Positions 18,536 to 26,073 of a DNA stretch of 64,000 bases are shown piece by piece. The position numbers were made by a program, and so were the translations under genes. The stretch lies in contig JACQAM010000026.1 in NCBI GenBank assembly GCA_016194975.1, forward strand, positions 62,001 through 126,000, written 5' to 3'. The stretch is from Bacteroidota bacterium (lineage in GTDB: Bacteria; Bacteroidota; Bacteroidia; Palsa-965). The notes beneath the pieces were generated by a model that saw nothing but the letters and a program-made list of their open reading frames with translations, did no database searches and was not told the DNA's origin. The first letter of the stretch is position 1. The number at the start of each line of letters is the position of its first letter.

Positions 18536-20667
18536 ATCGACAGATCGATGATGATCTCTTTATCCTTTGTTATTTTTTGTCCGGGTGAAACAGATTGCGA
18601 ATGCACAGCTCCTGCACCGTTGAGCCGCACGCGATATCCTCTTTTCTCGAGGAGATAAAGTGCATCCGCTCCGGCCATTCCTATGAGATCAGGCATCCAA
18701 CCTTCACTCAACCTGAGTTCGGCATCACTCGATGAAAGTGTGATGAAATTATTATTCACATTTGTTTTTGCGAATTCATCAGTGCCTGCATCATTCTTCA
18801 GATCGATCTGCAGGATATTTGCAGCGTTCATTGTTTGCACATTCAACCCGTTCATGATCTGCGGAATTTCATTGGCATTATCAGCAAGTGAATTCACGGC
18901 GGAATGCAGATCAAGATCTGTTTCATAAACACGATCGGCGATCTGTTTGAAGATCGGACCGGCAACCACTCCGCCATAATACACATCGCCCGAAGGAGCG
19001 TTAACGATAACGATGCAGGAATACTTCGGTTTGTCGGCAGGAAAATAACCAACGAAGGATGCCTGGTAAGTAACGTTGTTCTTGTCTTTTCCATACCCGC
19101 TTCCTTTTGCGATCTGCGCTGTTCCTGTTTTTCCTGCAATGGGATAAGCAGAATTTTTCAGGTTGCGTGCTGTTCCGAATTGCACAACTCCTTCAAGAAG
19201 TTGTTTTGCTTTTTTAATTGTTTCCGGTTTTGCAACTGAATCATTGATGATCTCCGGTGTGAACGTGCGGATCGTTTTTCCTTTTTCACGGATCTCTTTC
19301 ACGAACATCGGTTTCACCATCACGCCGTTATTGGCAACAGCATTATAAAGAGTAAGCGTTTGCAGCGGAGTGATCAACGATTCGTAACCAATGGAGATCC
19401 ACGGAAGAGAAATTCCGGACCAGTCATTTTCTCCTGCATTTTTTATGAATGACTCTCCTTCTCCTTTTATAGGAAGGCCCAGTTTCATTCCGAATTTCAG
19501 GCGATGCAATCCGTCGGTAAATTTTTTCGGATCTCTTCCGTATGCTGCATAAATTGTTTTGGAAATTCCTACGTTGGAAGATTCATAGAATGCATCTGCA
19601 ACAGTCACCGAATTTTCTTTGGGTGTGTGCGAATCATTCATCACATCTTTCGAAGTGTAAGCATGATGGCCGCCTTCGAGATCTACTTTATCGGTGAGAT
19701 CAACCCGGCCATCATCCATTGCAACGAGCAGTGATGCCAATTTGAAAGTAGAACCGGGTTCGCGCGCGTCTGCGATCGCGTAATTATAATCTTCAACGTA
19801 CACGCCGGAATCCTGCCTTGAAAGATTGGCGATCGCGCGGATCTCTCCTGTAGAAACTTCCATGAGTACCACGCAACCATATTTCGCATCGTGTGCAGCG
19901 AGTGAATTCATCAGTGCATTTTCCGCAACATCCTGGATGTTGACATTGATCGTTGTTAAAATGTCTTTTCCCTGCTGTGGTTCAATTTCATTTTCGTTAT
20001 TGATCGGCATCCACACACCTCCGGCAATTTTCCGCATCAGTCTTTTGCCGCTGATCCCGGTGAGAACAGAATCATATGCATCTTCAAGTCCGACTTTGAA
20101 CTGGCCACTATCGCCATGCACATAACCGATGGTTCGTTCTGCCAATGAACCGAAAAGTCTTTTCCTTTGATTATGCTGCATGTAAATGAATCCGCCTTTG
20201 AATCGCCCTGAGCGGAAGAGGGGCAATGCACTTATTTCCTGTAATTGTTTGTGAGAAATATTTTTCGCAACCTGCTGATAACGCAATCCTGCAGAGCGTG
20301 CATTGATGAGCAGATGGTAATAATCGGCAGAAGAAATTTCGGGGAACATATTCGACAACCCTTTCGCGAGTGCCTGCGCGCTATCATCAAATTCTGCATC
20401 ATCGATAAAAGCATTCGCGTGCGGATCAATTCCAACATCATAATAAGGAAGTGAAGTAGCGAGCAATGATCCATCGACGGCGAAAATATTTCCGCGCACT
20501 GCTTCAATGTCGAATTCTTTCTCGGTGAAATTTTTCGCTTCGAGTTCCCATTTTTTTCCCTGTGCAAATTGAAGGAAGAACACGCGCGCAATGATCGCGA
20601 GCGCAAACACGCCGCACAGAATGTACACGAGGTACACGCGCTTGAGTATGATCTTTCTTTCTTCCAC
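18532..20667 (-). CDS. ftsI: Penicillin-binding protein FtsI/PBP3-type transpeptidase with PASTA domain
   Basis: Septal D,D-transpeptidase, partner of FtsW. A single N-terminal membrane segment (about residues 9-29) is followed by the dimerisation domain (NFTEKEFDIEAVRGNIFAVDGSLLATSLP) and the transpeptidase domain with the SxxK motif in EPGSTFKLASLL, the SxN region SSNVGIS and the KTG motif AGKTGTAQIA. A PASTA domain ends the protein (WMPDLIGMAGADALYLLEKRGYRVR to the stop). The 711 residues match Bacteroidota FtsI with PASTA. The start is GTG at 20667; no better ATG is near. Confidence 0.96.
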   Translation of the reverse strand: MEERKIILKRVYLVYILCGVFALAIIARVFFLQFAQGKKWELEAKNFTEKEFDIEAVRGNIFAVDGSLLATSLPYYDVGIDPHANAFIDDAEFDDSAQALAKGLSNMFPEISSADYYHLLINARSAGLRYQQVAKNISHKQLQEISALPLFRSGRFKGGFIYMQHNQRKRLFGSLAERTIGYVHGDSGQFKVGLEDAYDSVLTGISGKRLMRKIAGGVWMPINNENEIEPQQGKDILTTINVNIQDVAENALMNSLAAHDAKYGCVVLMEVSTGEIRAIANLSRQDSGVYVEDYNYAIADAREPGSTFKLASLLVAMDDGRVDLTDKVDLEGGHHAYTSKDVMNDSHTPKENSVTVADAFYESSNVGISKTIYAAYGRDPKKFTDGLHRLKFGMKLGLPIKGEGESFIKNAGENDWSGISLPWISIGYESLITPLQTLTLYNAVANNGVMVKPMFVKEIREKGKTIRTFTPEIINDSVAKPETIKKAKQLLEGVVQFGTARNLKNSAYPIAGKTGTAQIAKGSGYGKDKNNVTYQASFVGYFPADKPKYSCIVIVNAPSGDVYYGGVVAGPIFKQIADRVYETDLDLHSAVNSLADNANEIPQIMNGLNVQTMNAANILQIDLKNDAGTDEFAKTNVNNNFITLSSSDAELRLSEGWMPDLIGMAGADALYLLEKRGYRVRLNGAGAVHSQSVSPGQKITKDKEIIIDLSI

Positions 20668-20669
20668 TT

Positions 20670-21104
20670 TTAATTTTCAGTTTTTGGTGCGGGCAATACT
20701 TTGACTTCGATCTTCAGAAGTGATCCGACTGAATCTTTTAATCCGAGTGCCTGTGCGCGTGCTACGATCGGTGATCGCTGGCTTGCACAACTCAGGTCGG
20801 ATTTTGAATCGATGTATTCCGATCGTAATTCTTTGATATCGTTGGTAAGTGTGTTGAGTTTGCGGATCTGCTCTTCGGCGTAATAACCGTTCGCGATGTA
20901 GAGCAGTGCGATGAACGTGAGGAAAAAAATGAATGGAAGAGTACGCAATGTACTTTCGCGGGAGAGGAAGGCTCCGCTCATCACTGATCCTACGGTACGG
21001 GTGACGATGTTTGCTCCGCTGCTTTTCTGCTTCGGCTTCTGTTCTTCGGGAGGAGTTTCCTTAATTGTGTTTTTGGTCATATTCCGCTTTAGCGGCCGCG
21101 GCAT
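20670..21104 (-). CDS. FtsL-like division protein
   Basis: A 144-residue bitopic protein between rsmH and ftsI, the usual place of ftsL. The N-terminal half is cytoplasmic, basic and Pro/Lys-rich; one membrane segment follows (about residues 55-72, TLPFIFFLTFIALLYIANGYY), then a heptad-like coiled coil (EEQIRKLNTLTNDIKELRSEYIDSKSDL) and a short tail with the pattern IVARAQALGLKDSV, a common FtsL feature. The start is either ATG 21104 (overlap with rsmH 44 nt) or ATG 21080. FtsL sequences diverge fast, so the call rests on topology and context. Confidence 0.85.
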   Translation of the reverse strand: MPRPLKRNMTKNTIKETPPEEQKPKQKSSGANIVTRTVGSVMSGAFLSRESTLRTLPFIFFLTFIALLYIANGYYAEEQIRKLNTLTNDIKELRSEYIDSKSDLSCASQRSPIVARAQALGLKDSVGSLLKIEVKVLPAPKTEN

Positions 21105-22008
21105 TCGCGGATCTTTTTGCTATTCTTAGTTTCGCACTTCTTGCGCGATTATTCATTTCAATTTCTTTTTCGCCCGGTGTGATCGGTTTCCTGTTCACGG
21201 GTTCGAACGGACGGATAATATTTCCGTAAATGTCTTTTTCCAGTTCTCCTTCAAAATTTCCGGAGCGGAAAAAATTTTTCACCAATCGGTCCTCAAGCGA
21301 GTGGTAAGCGATGACCGCTATTCTTCCGCCCGGTTTGAGCACATCGGCCGATTGCCGGAGAAGAAGTTTCAGCGCTTCGAGTTCCTGGTTCACTTCAATG
21401 CGGAGCGCCTGAAAAACGCGGGCGAGATAACTGTTCTCTTTCCCTTTCGGTGTGCAGGAAGTAATCGAAGTTTTCAGATCGGAGATCGTGGAAATGTTTT
21501 TCTCTTCGCGCGCATGCACGATGATCCGCGAAAGTTTCCCGGCATTTTCCACTTCACCATAGAGCGAGAACATCTGCTTCAGTTCCTTTTCACTTTTTTC
21601 ATTCAGCACATCAGCAGCTGTCTTTTTCATTCTCTGATCCATGCGCATATCCAGCGGCCCTTCGAAACGTGTCGAGAATCCGCGGGATGCTTCATCGATC
21701 TGGTGAGAGGAAATTCCGAGGTCGGCGAGAATTCCATCAACGGGAAAATGATTGTGTTTCACGAGGAAATCTTTCATCGCGGTGAAATTCTGCTGAACGA
21801 AAATGAACCTTTTATCATCGGGAACATTTGCTGCAGCATCTTCATCACGGTCGAAAGCGATGAGCATTCCATCAGTGCCGAGTTTTTCAAGAATTGCTCC
21901 TGAATGTCCGCCGCCGCCGAATGTCACATCCACATATTTTCCGTCACGCCTGATCTGTAATCCTTCCAGGCATTCATGTAAAAGAACGGGATTATGGTAG
22001 GTCAACAT
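21061..22008 (-). CDS. rsmH: 16S rRNA m4C1402 methyltransferase RsmH
   Basis: RsmH (MraW) methylates N4 of C1402 in 16S rRNA with S-adenosylmethionine. The 315-residue product begins YHNPVLLHECLEGLQIRRDGKYVDVTFGGGGHSGAIL (SAM site), then GILADLGISSHQIDEASRGFSTRFEGPLDMRM, the helical insertion, and GGRIAVIAYHSLEDRLVKNFFR. Its start overlaps the end of mraZ by 17 nt. It is the second gene of the dcw operon. Confidence 0.97.
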   Translation of the reverse strand: MLTYHNPVLLHECLEGLQIRRDGKYVDVTFGGGGHSGAILEKLGTDGMLIAFDRDEDAAANVPDDKRFIFVQQNFTAMKDFLVKHNHFPVDGILADLGISSHQIDEASRGFSTRFEGPLDMRMDQRMKKTAADVLNEKSEKELKQMFSLYGEVENAGKLSRIIVHAREEKNISTISDLKTSITSCTPKGKENSYLARVFQALRIEVNQELEALKLLLRQSADVLKPGGRIAVIAYHSLEDRLVKNFFRSGNFEGELEKDIYGNIIRPFEPVNRKPITPGEKEIEMNNRARSAKLRIAKRSANAAAAKAEYDQKHN

Positions 22009-22471
22009 CTTCCGCTTTATTACCCATGCTTCCCATTACATCTTCAGCAAGTGCACCGAAATCGATCGAAGGATCATTGATCGCTTGTTCATACTGATCC
22101 TTGTCCCATATCTCGATCATGTTCACTGCTGCCGACATAACGATGTTTCTGGAAATACCACTGAAACGGATGAGATCTTTCGGTAAAAGAACACGCCCGG
22201 TTCCGTCGAGTTCCACCGGTTTTACGCCGGCGTTGAACATGCGGATGAAGTCAACATTTTTCTTTTTGAACCGGTTCAGTTTATTCACATCCTTCACCAG
22301 TGCTTCCCATTCTTTCATCGGGTAGAGTTCAAGGCATTTCCTGAAGACACTGCGCTTGATGACAAAACCTTTTTTCAGAACGGATTGCAGCTGTTTTTTA
22401 AATGCAACGGGAACGAGCAAACGTCCTTTTGCATCCATACTGCATTCGTAAACACCAATGAGGCTATTCAT
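21992..22471 (-). CDS. mraZ: Transcriptional regulator MraZ
   Basis: MraZ is a DNA-binding AbrB-fold protein that in other bacteria represses its own dcw operon. The 159 residues contain the two AbrB-like repeats: GVYECSMDAKGRLLVPVAFKKQL and VELDGTGRVLLPKDLIRFSGI, each with the conserved D-x-(K/T)-G-R-(L/V) core. It is first in the dcw transcript. The repeats at 22510-22554 upstream match the phased GTGGG sites that MraZ binds, so autoregulation is likely conserved. Confidence 0.96.
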   Translation of the reverse strand: MNSLIGVYECSMDAKGRLLVPVAFKKQLQSVLKKGFVIKRSVFRKCLELYPMKEWEALVKDVNKLNRFKKKNVDFIRMFNAGVKPVELDGTGRVLLPKDLIRFSGISRNIVMSAAVNMIEIWDKDQYEQAINDPSIDFGALAEDVMGSMGNKAEDVDLP

Positions 22472-22489
22472 GATCCGGATTCTGAGGGG

Positions 22490-22497
22490 TAAAAGTA
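22490..22497 (-). promoter_or_regulatory. Candidate -7 box of the dcw operon (TACTTTTA)
   Basis: On the minus strand TACTTTTA matches TAnnTTTG except for the last base and lies 18 nt before the mraZ ATG. The MraZ-type repeats begin 12 nt further upstream, across the expected -33 region. Confidence 0.4.
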
Positions 22498-22509
22498 AAT
22501 ATTAATTCA

Positions 22510-22554
22510 CCACTTTTTCCCACTTTTTCCCACTTTTGTTAATAACTTCCCCAC
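22510..22554 (-). promoter_or_regulatory. MraZ-type operator: phased GTGGG repeats
   Basis: On the minus strand GTGGG occurs at 22554-22550, then GTGGG at 22533-22529 and 22523-22519, and GTGG at 22513-22510. The last three share the spacing GTGGGAAAAA with an exact 10-bp period (one helix turn); the first is 21 bp away. MraZ is known to bind three or four TGGG-type direct repeats with 10-bp period upstream of mraZ. Confidence 0.75.
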
Positions 22555-22901
22555 TTTAACCTATTTCACGATGAATAATCTTTTATGAGCGGCCCGGAAG
22601 CCCTGTTTTCATTGGCGTTCAGCTCAGCGATGCGCGGAATAGAATAAAAAGGGTAATCAACATTTGAATGTTTCACGAATGAGATCACGCGTTCATTTTT
22701 ACTTCCGGATAGAAGGATTTGAAAAAAAATCCGAAAAAATTATTGAGCCGGGACCGAAGGGTTCATTAATAAAGAAGCGGCAGTCCGCAAAGGGCTTTTT
22801 TTAACCGGATCAATTGTTGTAAATCTGAAAAAGTAAGAGATCATTGAGATTTCAATTAATTCCGGATAATACGATCAACGTCTCATTTTCAAAAAGGGAA
22901 T
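22555..22901. other. Intergenic stretch between divergent mraZ and acyltransferase genes
   Basis: No coding frame is convincing here. A GCGG-CAGT-CCGC mini-hairpin at about 22777-22788 is followed by AAAGGGCTTTTTTT on the plus strand, which could be a weak terminator or part of a small RNA. The rest is AT-rich and probably holds the divergent promoters. Confidence 0.4.
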
Positions 22902-22909
22902 TACTTTTG
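22902..22909 (+). promoter_or_regulatory. Bacteroidota -7 box (TACTTTTG), leaderless
   Basis: An exact TAnnTTTG match ends 4 nt before the GTG start at 22914. Confidence 0.6.
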
Positions 22910-22913
22910 CGCA

Positions 22914-23747
22914 GTGAGTGCTGAGAAATTAATAGATATAGAAAAGATCATAGCGGCGAAAAACCCGAAGCTTCTGAAATGGCTTCCCGGGTTTGTTCTC
23001 CGTTACATCAAAAAGATCTTGCACGAAAATGAAGTGAACGATTTTTTTGAACGCAATAGTCACTTGCGGAATATGGATTTTGTGAATCAAGTGCTGAGCG
23101 AATTCAATACAACGGTCATTGGAAAGAATACGGAGAATATTCCGCGACAAGGCGGATTCATTCTTGCTTCTAATCACCCGCTCGGCGGTTTCGATGGTCT
23201 TGCTCTTATGAAAGCTGTTTCACCACAGCGTCCCGACATCCGGTTCCTGGTCAATGATATTCTGCTTTTCCTGAAAACAATGGATGATCTTTTTGTGCCG
23301 GTGAATAAACACGGATCCCAGACAGCGATCACCAGGATCGAAGAAACTTATAGCTCCGATAACGCTATACTTATTTTTCCTGCGGGGCTGGTGTCAAGAA
23401 AACAGAAAGGAAAAGTGCAGGATCTCGAATGGAAAAAAAGTTTTATCGCCAAAGCCATCCAGTATAAAAAGCCGGTTGTTCCCTGTTTTATTGACGGAAA
23501 AAATTCTTCGCGATTCTATAATTTTGCGTTGTGGAGAAAACGCTTCGGAATAAAGTCGAATATTGAAATGTTTTATCTGGCTGACGAGATGTTTCTCCAG
23601 CGGAATAAAACAATAACTATTACCTTTGATAAACCGATCGACGCGGAAATTTTCGATCGATCGCATTCACACCGCGAGTGGGCACAACTGATGAAGGAAC
23701 ATGTTTACGCGATTGGTGAAGGAAGAAAAGGCCCGTTTCATGAATAA
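22914..23747 (+). CDS. Lysophospholipid-type acyltransferase (PlsC family, GlsA/OlsA-like)
   Basis: A 277-residue membrane-associated O-acyltransferase. The catalytic HX4D motif is present as NHPLGGFD at about residue 87, with block III as LIFPAGLVSRK (usual form FPEG changed to FPAG) and VVPCFIDGKNS. The next gene encodes a GNAT-like N-acyltransferase of the OlsB class. Adjacent OlsA/OlsB-type genes make ornithine lipids in proteobacteria, and glycine lipids in Bacteroides (glsA/glsB), so this enzyme would add the second, ester-linked acyl chain. The start is GTG at 22914, directly after the -7 box. Confidence 0.85.
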   Translation: MSAEKLIDIEKIIAAKNPKLLKWLPGFVLRYIKKILHENEVNDFFERNSHLRNMDFVNQVLSEFNTTVIGKNTENIPRQGGFILASNHPLGGFDGLALMKAVSPQRPDIRFLVNDILLFLKTMDDLFVPVNKHGSQTAITRIEETYSSDNAILIFPAGLVSRKQKGKVQDLEWKKSFIAKAIQYKKPVVPCFIDGKNSSRFYNFALWRKRFGIKSNIEMFYLADEMFLQRNKTITITFDKPIDAEIFDRSHSHREWAQLMKEHVYAIGEGRKGPFHE

Positions 23748-24698
23748 GTGAAGAAACACGATCCTATGAAGCCAGTAATTGCTCCCGTGAAGAAAGAGTT
23801 TCTCGAAAAAGAGCTGAATGAAAATACGTTCGTCCGGCAAGCGAATAACGGTGACAACTGTATTTACATCGTTAACATTCACAATTCCCCGAACACACTC
23901 TCAGAGATTGGCCGGCTGCGTGAAGTGAGTTTCCGCGCTGCAGGCGGTGGCACCGGCAAAGACTGTGATCTTGATGATTTCGATACCTGTGAAAATTGTT
24001 ACGAACAACTCATTGTATGGAATCCCGGTGACAAAGAAATCGTGGGAGGGTATCGTTTCATACGTTGTATTCAAGCACAACTGCCCGATGGCGAGTATCA
24101 TCTGGCTACTACAGAGCTTTTTTCTTTCAGTGAGAATTTCAAAAAGAATTTCCTTCCTTATACCATTGAACTCGGGCGATCATTCATTCAACCCGCTTAC
24201 CAGCCATCGGTGAATAACCGTAAAGGATTATTTTCCCTTGATAACCTGTGGGACGGACTTGGCGCGTTGGTGATGGATAACCCCGACGTAAAATATTTTT
24301 TCGGCAAAGTCACCACCTATCGTCATTTCAATATTGTTGCGCGCGATTACATTCTTCATTTCATGGAACATTATTTTCCGGATAAAGATCATCTTGTTGT
24401 TCCCCTTCACGAAGTGATCATTAAAACTGATATTTCTGATTTTGAAAAAGAACTCGGGAACAATCCTTACAAGGAAGGCCATCGCATTCTCAATCATCGC
24501 GTGCGTGCGCTCGGAGAAAATATTCCTCCACTCGTAAATTCATATATGAACCTCAGCGCAACGATGAGAAATTTCGGCTGCGCTGTGAATACTGAATTCG
24601 GCGATGTGGATGAAACCGGCATCATGGTCTCCATCAGCGATATTTACCCGACGAAAAAAGAACGGCACATCAGCTCTTACAAAGGCCGGAAAAAATAA
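23748..24698 (+). CDS. N-acyltransferase of the OlsB/GlsB type (GNAT fold)
   Basis: A 316-residue protein of the hemolysin-like/OlsB acyltransferase family. Landmarks are IGRLREVSFRAAGGGTGKDCDLDDFD, QLIVWNPGDKEIVGGYRFI, TIELGRSFIQPAYQ and FFGKVTTYRHFN, which fit the acyl-ACP-dependent N-acyltransferase that makes the mono-acylated amino acid (glycine or ornithine lipid precursor). It abuts the preceding acyltransferase stop exactly if GTG 23748 is used; ATG 23766 is an equally plausible start. The head-group amino acid cannot be read from the sequence. Confidence 0.85.
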   Translation: MKKHDPMKPVIAPVKKEFLEKELNENTFVRQANNGDNCIYIVNIHNSPNTLSEIGRLREVSFRAAGGGTGKDCDLDDFDTCENCYEQLIVWNPGDKEIVGGYRFIRCIQAQLPDGEYHLATTELFSFSENFKKNFLPYTIELGRSFIQPAYQPSVNNRKGLFSLDNLWDGLGALVMDNPDVKYFFGKVTTYRHFNIVARDYILHFMEHYFPDKDHLVVPLHEVIIKTDISDFEKELGNNPYKEGHRILNHRVRALGENIPPLVNSYMNLSATMRNFGCAVNTEFGDVDETGIMVSISDIYPTKKERHISSYKGRKK

Positions 24699-24717
24699 TT
24701 CAACACTTGATTTTTTT

Positions 24718-25320
24718 GTGAAGATCACTTCGGCTACTTACATCACCAGCAGCACAAAACTTCTGCAATGCCCGAAGCCGGACAAACCGGAGTATGCATT
24801 CATCGGCCGTTCGAATGTCGGTAAGTCCTCGCTCATCAATATGCTCACGGGCGTACGAGGGCTCGCACGTATATCTTCAAGCCCGGGAAAGACGCAACTC
24901 ATCAATCATTTTCTCATCAATGAAAAATGGATGCTGGTCGATCTTCCGGGATATGGTTATGCGAAAGTTTCGAAAGAAAAAAGAAATGAGTTCGGAAAGA
25001 TGATCAGGAATTATGTTAGCGGAAGGGAAAATCTCATGTGCTTATTCGTACTCCTCGATTCACGTCTCCCGCCACAAAAACCGGATCTTGAATTCATGAC
25101 TGAACTCGCGGAATTACAAATAGCGTTCTGCATGGTCTTTACAAAATGCGATAAAGTGGCCGCGTCTCAATTGCCGAAGAATATTGCAGCTTACAAAAAA
25201 ATCATGAGTGAAGAATGGGAAGCGCTTCCAAAATATTTTCTCACGTCATCCAACACCGCAAAAGGAAAAGAAGAACTGCTGAAGTTCATTGATGATTCAA
25301 ATAAATATTTCGAAAAATAA
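24718..25320 (+). CDS. engB: Ribosome biogenesis GTPase EngB/YsxC
   Basis: EngB is a small GTPase needed for 50S ribosome assembly. The 200 residues from GTG 24718 contain all G motifs: GRSNVGKSSLIN (G1), SSPGKTQLINHF (G2), LVDLPGYGYAKVSKE (G3, DxxG), FTKCDK (G4) and SSNTAKG (G5). The frame is open further upstream but would run into the preceding gene. It follows the N-acyltransferase by 19 nt, and the three genes may form one transcript. Confidence 0.95.
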   Translation: MKITSATYITSSTKLLQCPKPDKPEYAFIGRSNVGKSSLINMLTGVRGLARISSSPGKTQLINHFLINEKWMLVDLPGYGYAKVSKEKRNEFGKMIRNYVSGRENLMCLFVLLDSRLPPQKPDLEFMTELAELQIAFCMVFTKCDKVAASQLPKNIAAYKKIMSEEWEALPKYFLTSSNTAKGKEELLKFIDDSNKYFEK

Positions 25321-25325
25321 TTTTT

Positions 25326-25934
25326 TCAGAATTTCAATCTTTTCTTTCTGACTGCATGCCCCGGCTTGCTGAATGTATCGAACTCGATTCCCGCACACAT
25401 GAAAAGATTTCCGTTCCAGTACTGGAATTCCATGAAATAATTCTCGTCCGTTTTTACCGAATGGCCATCCTTCAAATATCCTGCGCGGAACCAGTTTTCT
25501 CCATATAAGATTCCGAACCCGCTTTCATCCCCGTCATCATCCGACCAACCGAAAAGCATCGCATTCACCCCGTAAGAAAAATCGAATCCGTACTTTGAAT
25601 ATTGACGCGGGCGATCGTATATCCGTAACTCAAACGATGCACTACCTCCGAAACCTACCGTTGCTTTTTTAATTGCATTACCGCGAATACATGCATCGGC
25701 AAGCAGGAAGAACTGATTGTGTAAGTTGATGACGGGGAATCCATACCCGAGTTCCAATGTTGGCCCTCCGCTCACGCCATATTGATTTCCGTACGCACTG
25801 AATCCATTCGATTCACTAATGAAATGCTGATGTTGCCCGTTGTTACGGTAGAAACGAGCGTGATCAAAACCTCTTTGCGCACTTGAAGTTAAAATGGCCA
25901 ATGAGAAAATAATGAAGAGCGTAATTTTTTTCAT
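25326..25934 (-). CDS. Secreted beta-rich protein, unknown function
   Basis: A 202-residue product with a clear signal peptide (MKKITLFIIFSLAILTSSAQ). The mature part is rich in aromatic and Gly residues with alternating strands (LELGYGFPVINLHNQFFLLADACIR, GFGGSASFELRIYD, FDFSYGVNAMLFGW) and ends with a strand (FMCAGIEFDTF) before a basic tail. This suits an outer-membrane beta-barrel or a periplasmic beta protein. No family is recognised. It is convergent with engB with only 5 nt between the stops. Confidence 0.75.
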   Translation of the reverse strand: MKKITLFIIFSLAILTSSAQRGFDHARFYRNNGQHQHFISESNGFSAYGNQYGVSGGPTLELGYGFPVINLHNQFFLLADACIRGNAIKKATVGFGGSASFELRIYDRPRQYSKYGFDFSYGVNAMLFGWSDDDGDESGFGILYGENWFRAGYLKDGHSVKTDENYFMEFQYWNGNLFMCAGIEFDTFSKPGHAVRKKRLKF

Positions 25935-26026
25935 GCAGAAAATTTACAGAAGCAAATTACAAAACCGCAACGGAACAATTCTGAATGAATTCTGAAGAAG
26001 ATTGTTCGGGAATTTTTCTTCACAAA

Positions 26027-26056
26027 AAAAGCCGCAACATTTCTGATGCGGCTTTT
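26027..26056 (-). terminator. Rho-independent terminator of the T9SS type B gene
   Basis: AAAAGCCGCA (26027-26036) and TGCGGCTTTT (26047-26056) form a 10-bp stem with a 10-nt loop; on the minus strand the stem is followed by a T-run. It lies 17 nt past the stop at 26074. Confidence 0.85.
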
Positions 26057-26073
26057 GAAAAATATTTTTTTAT

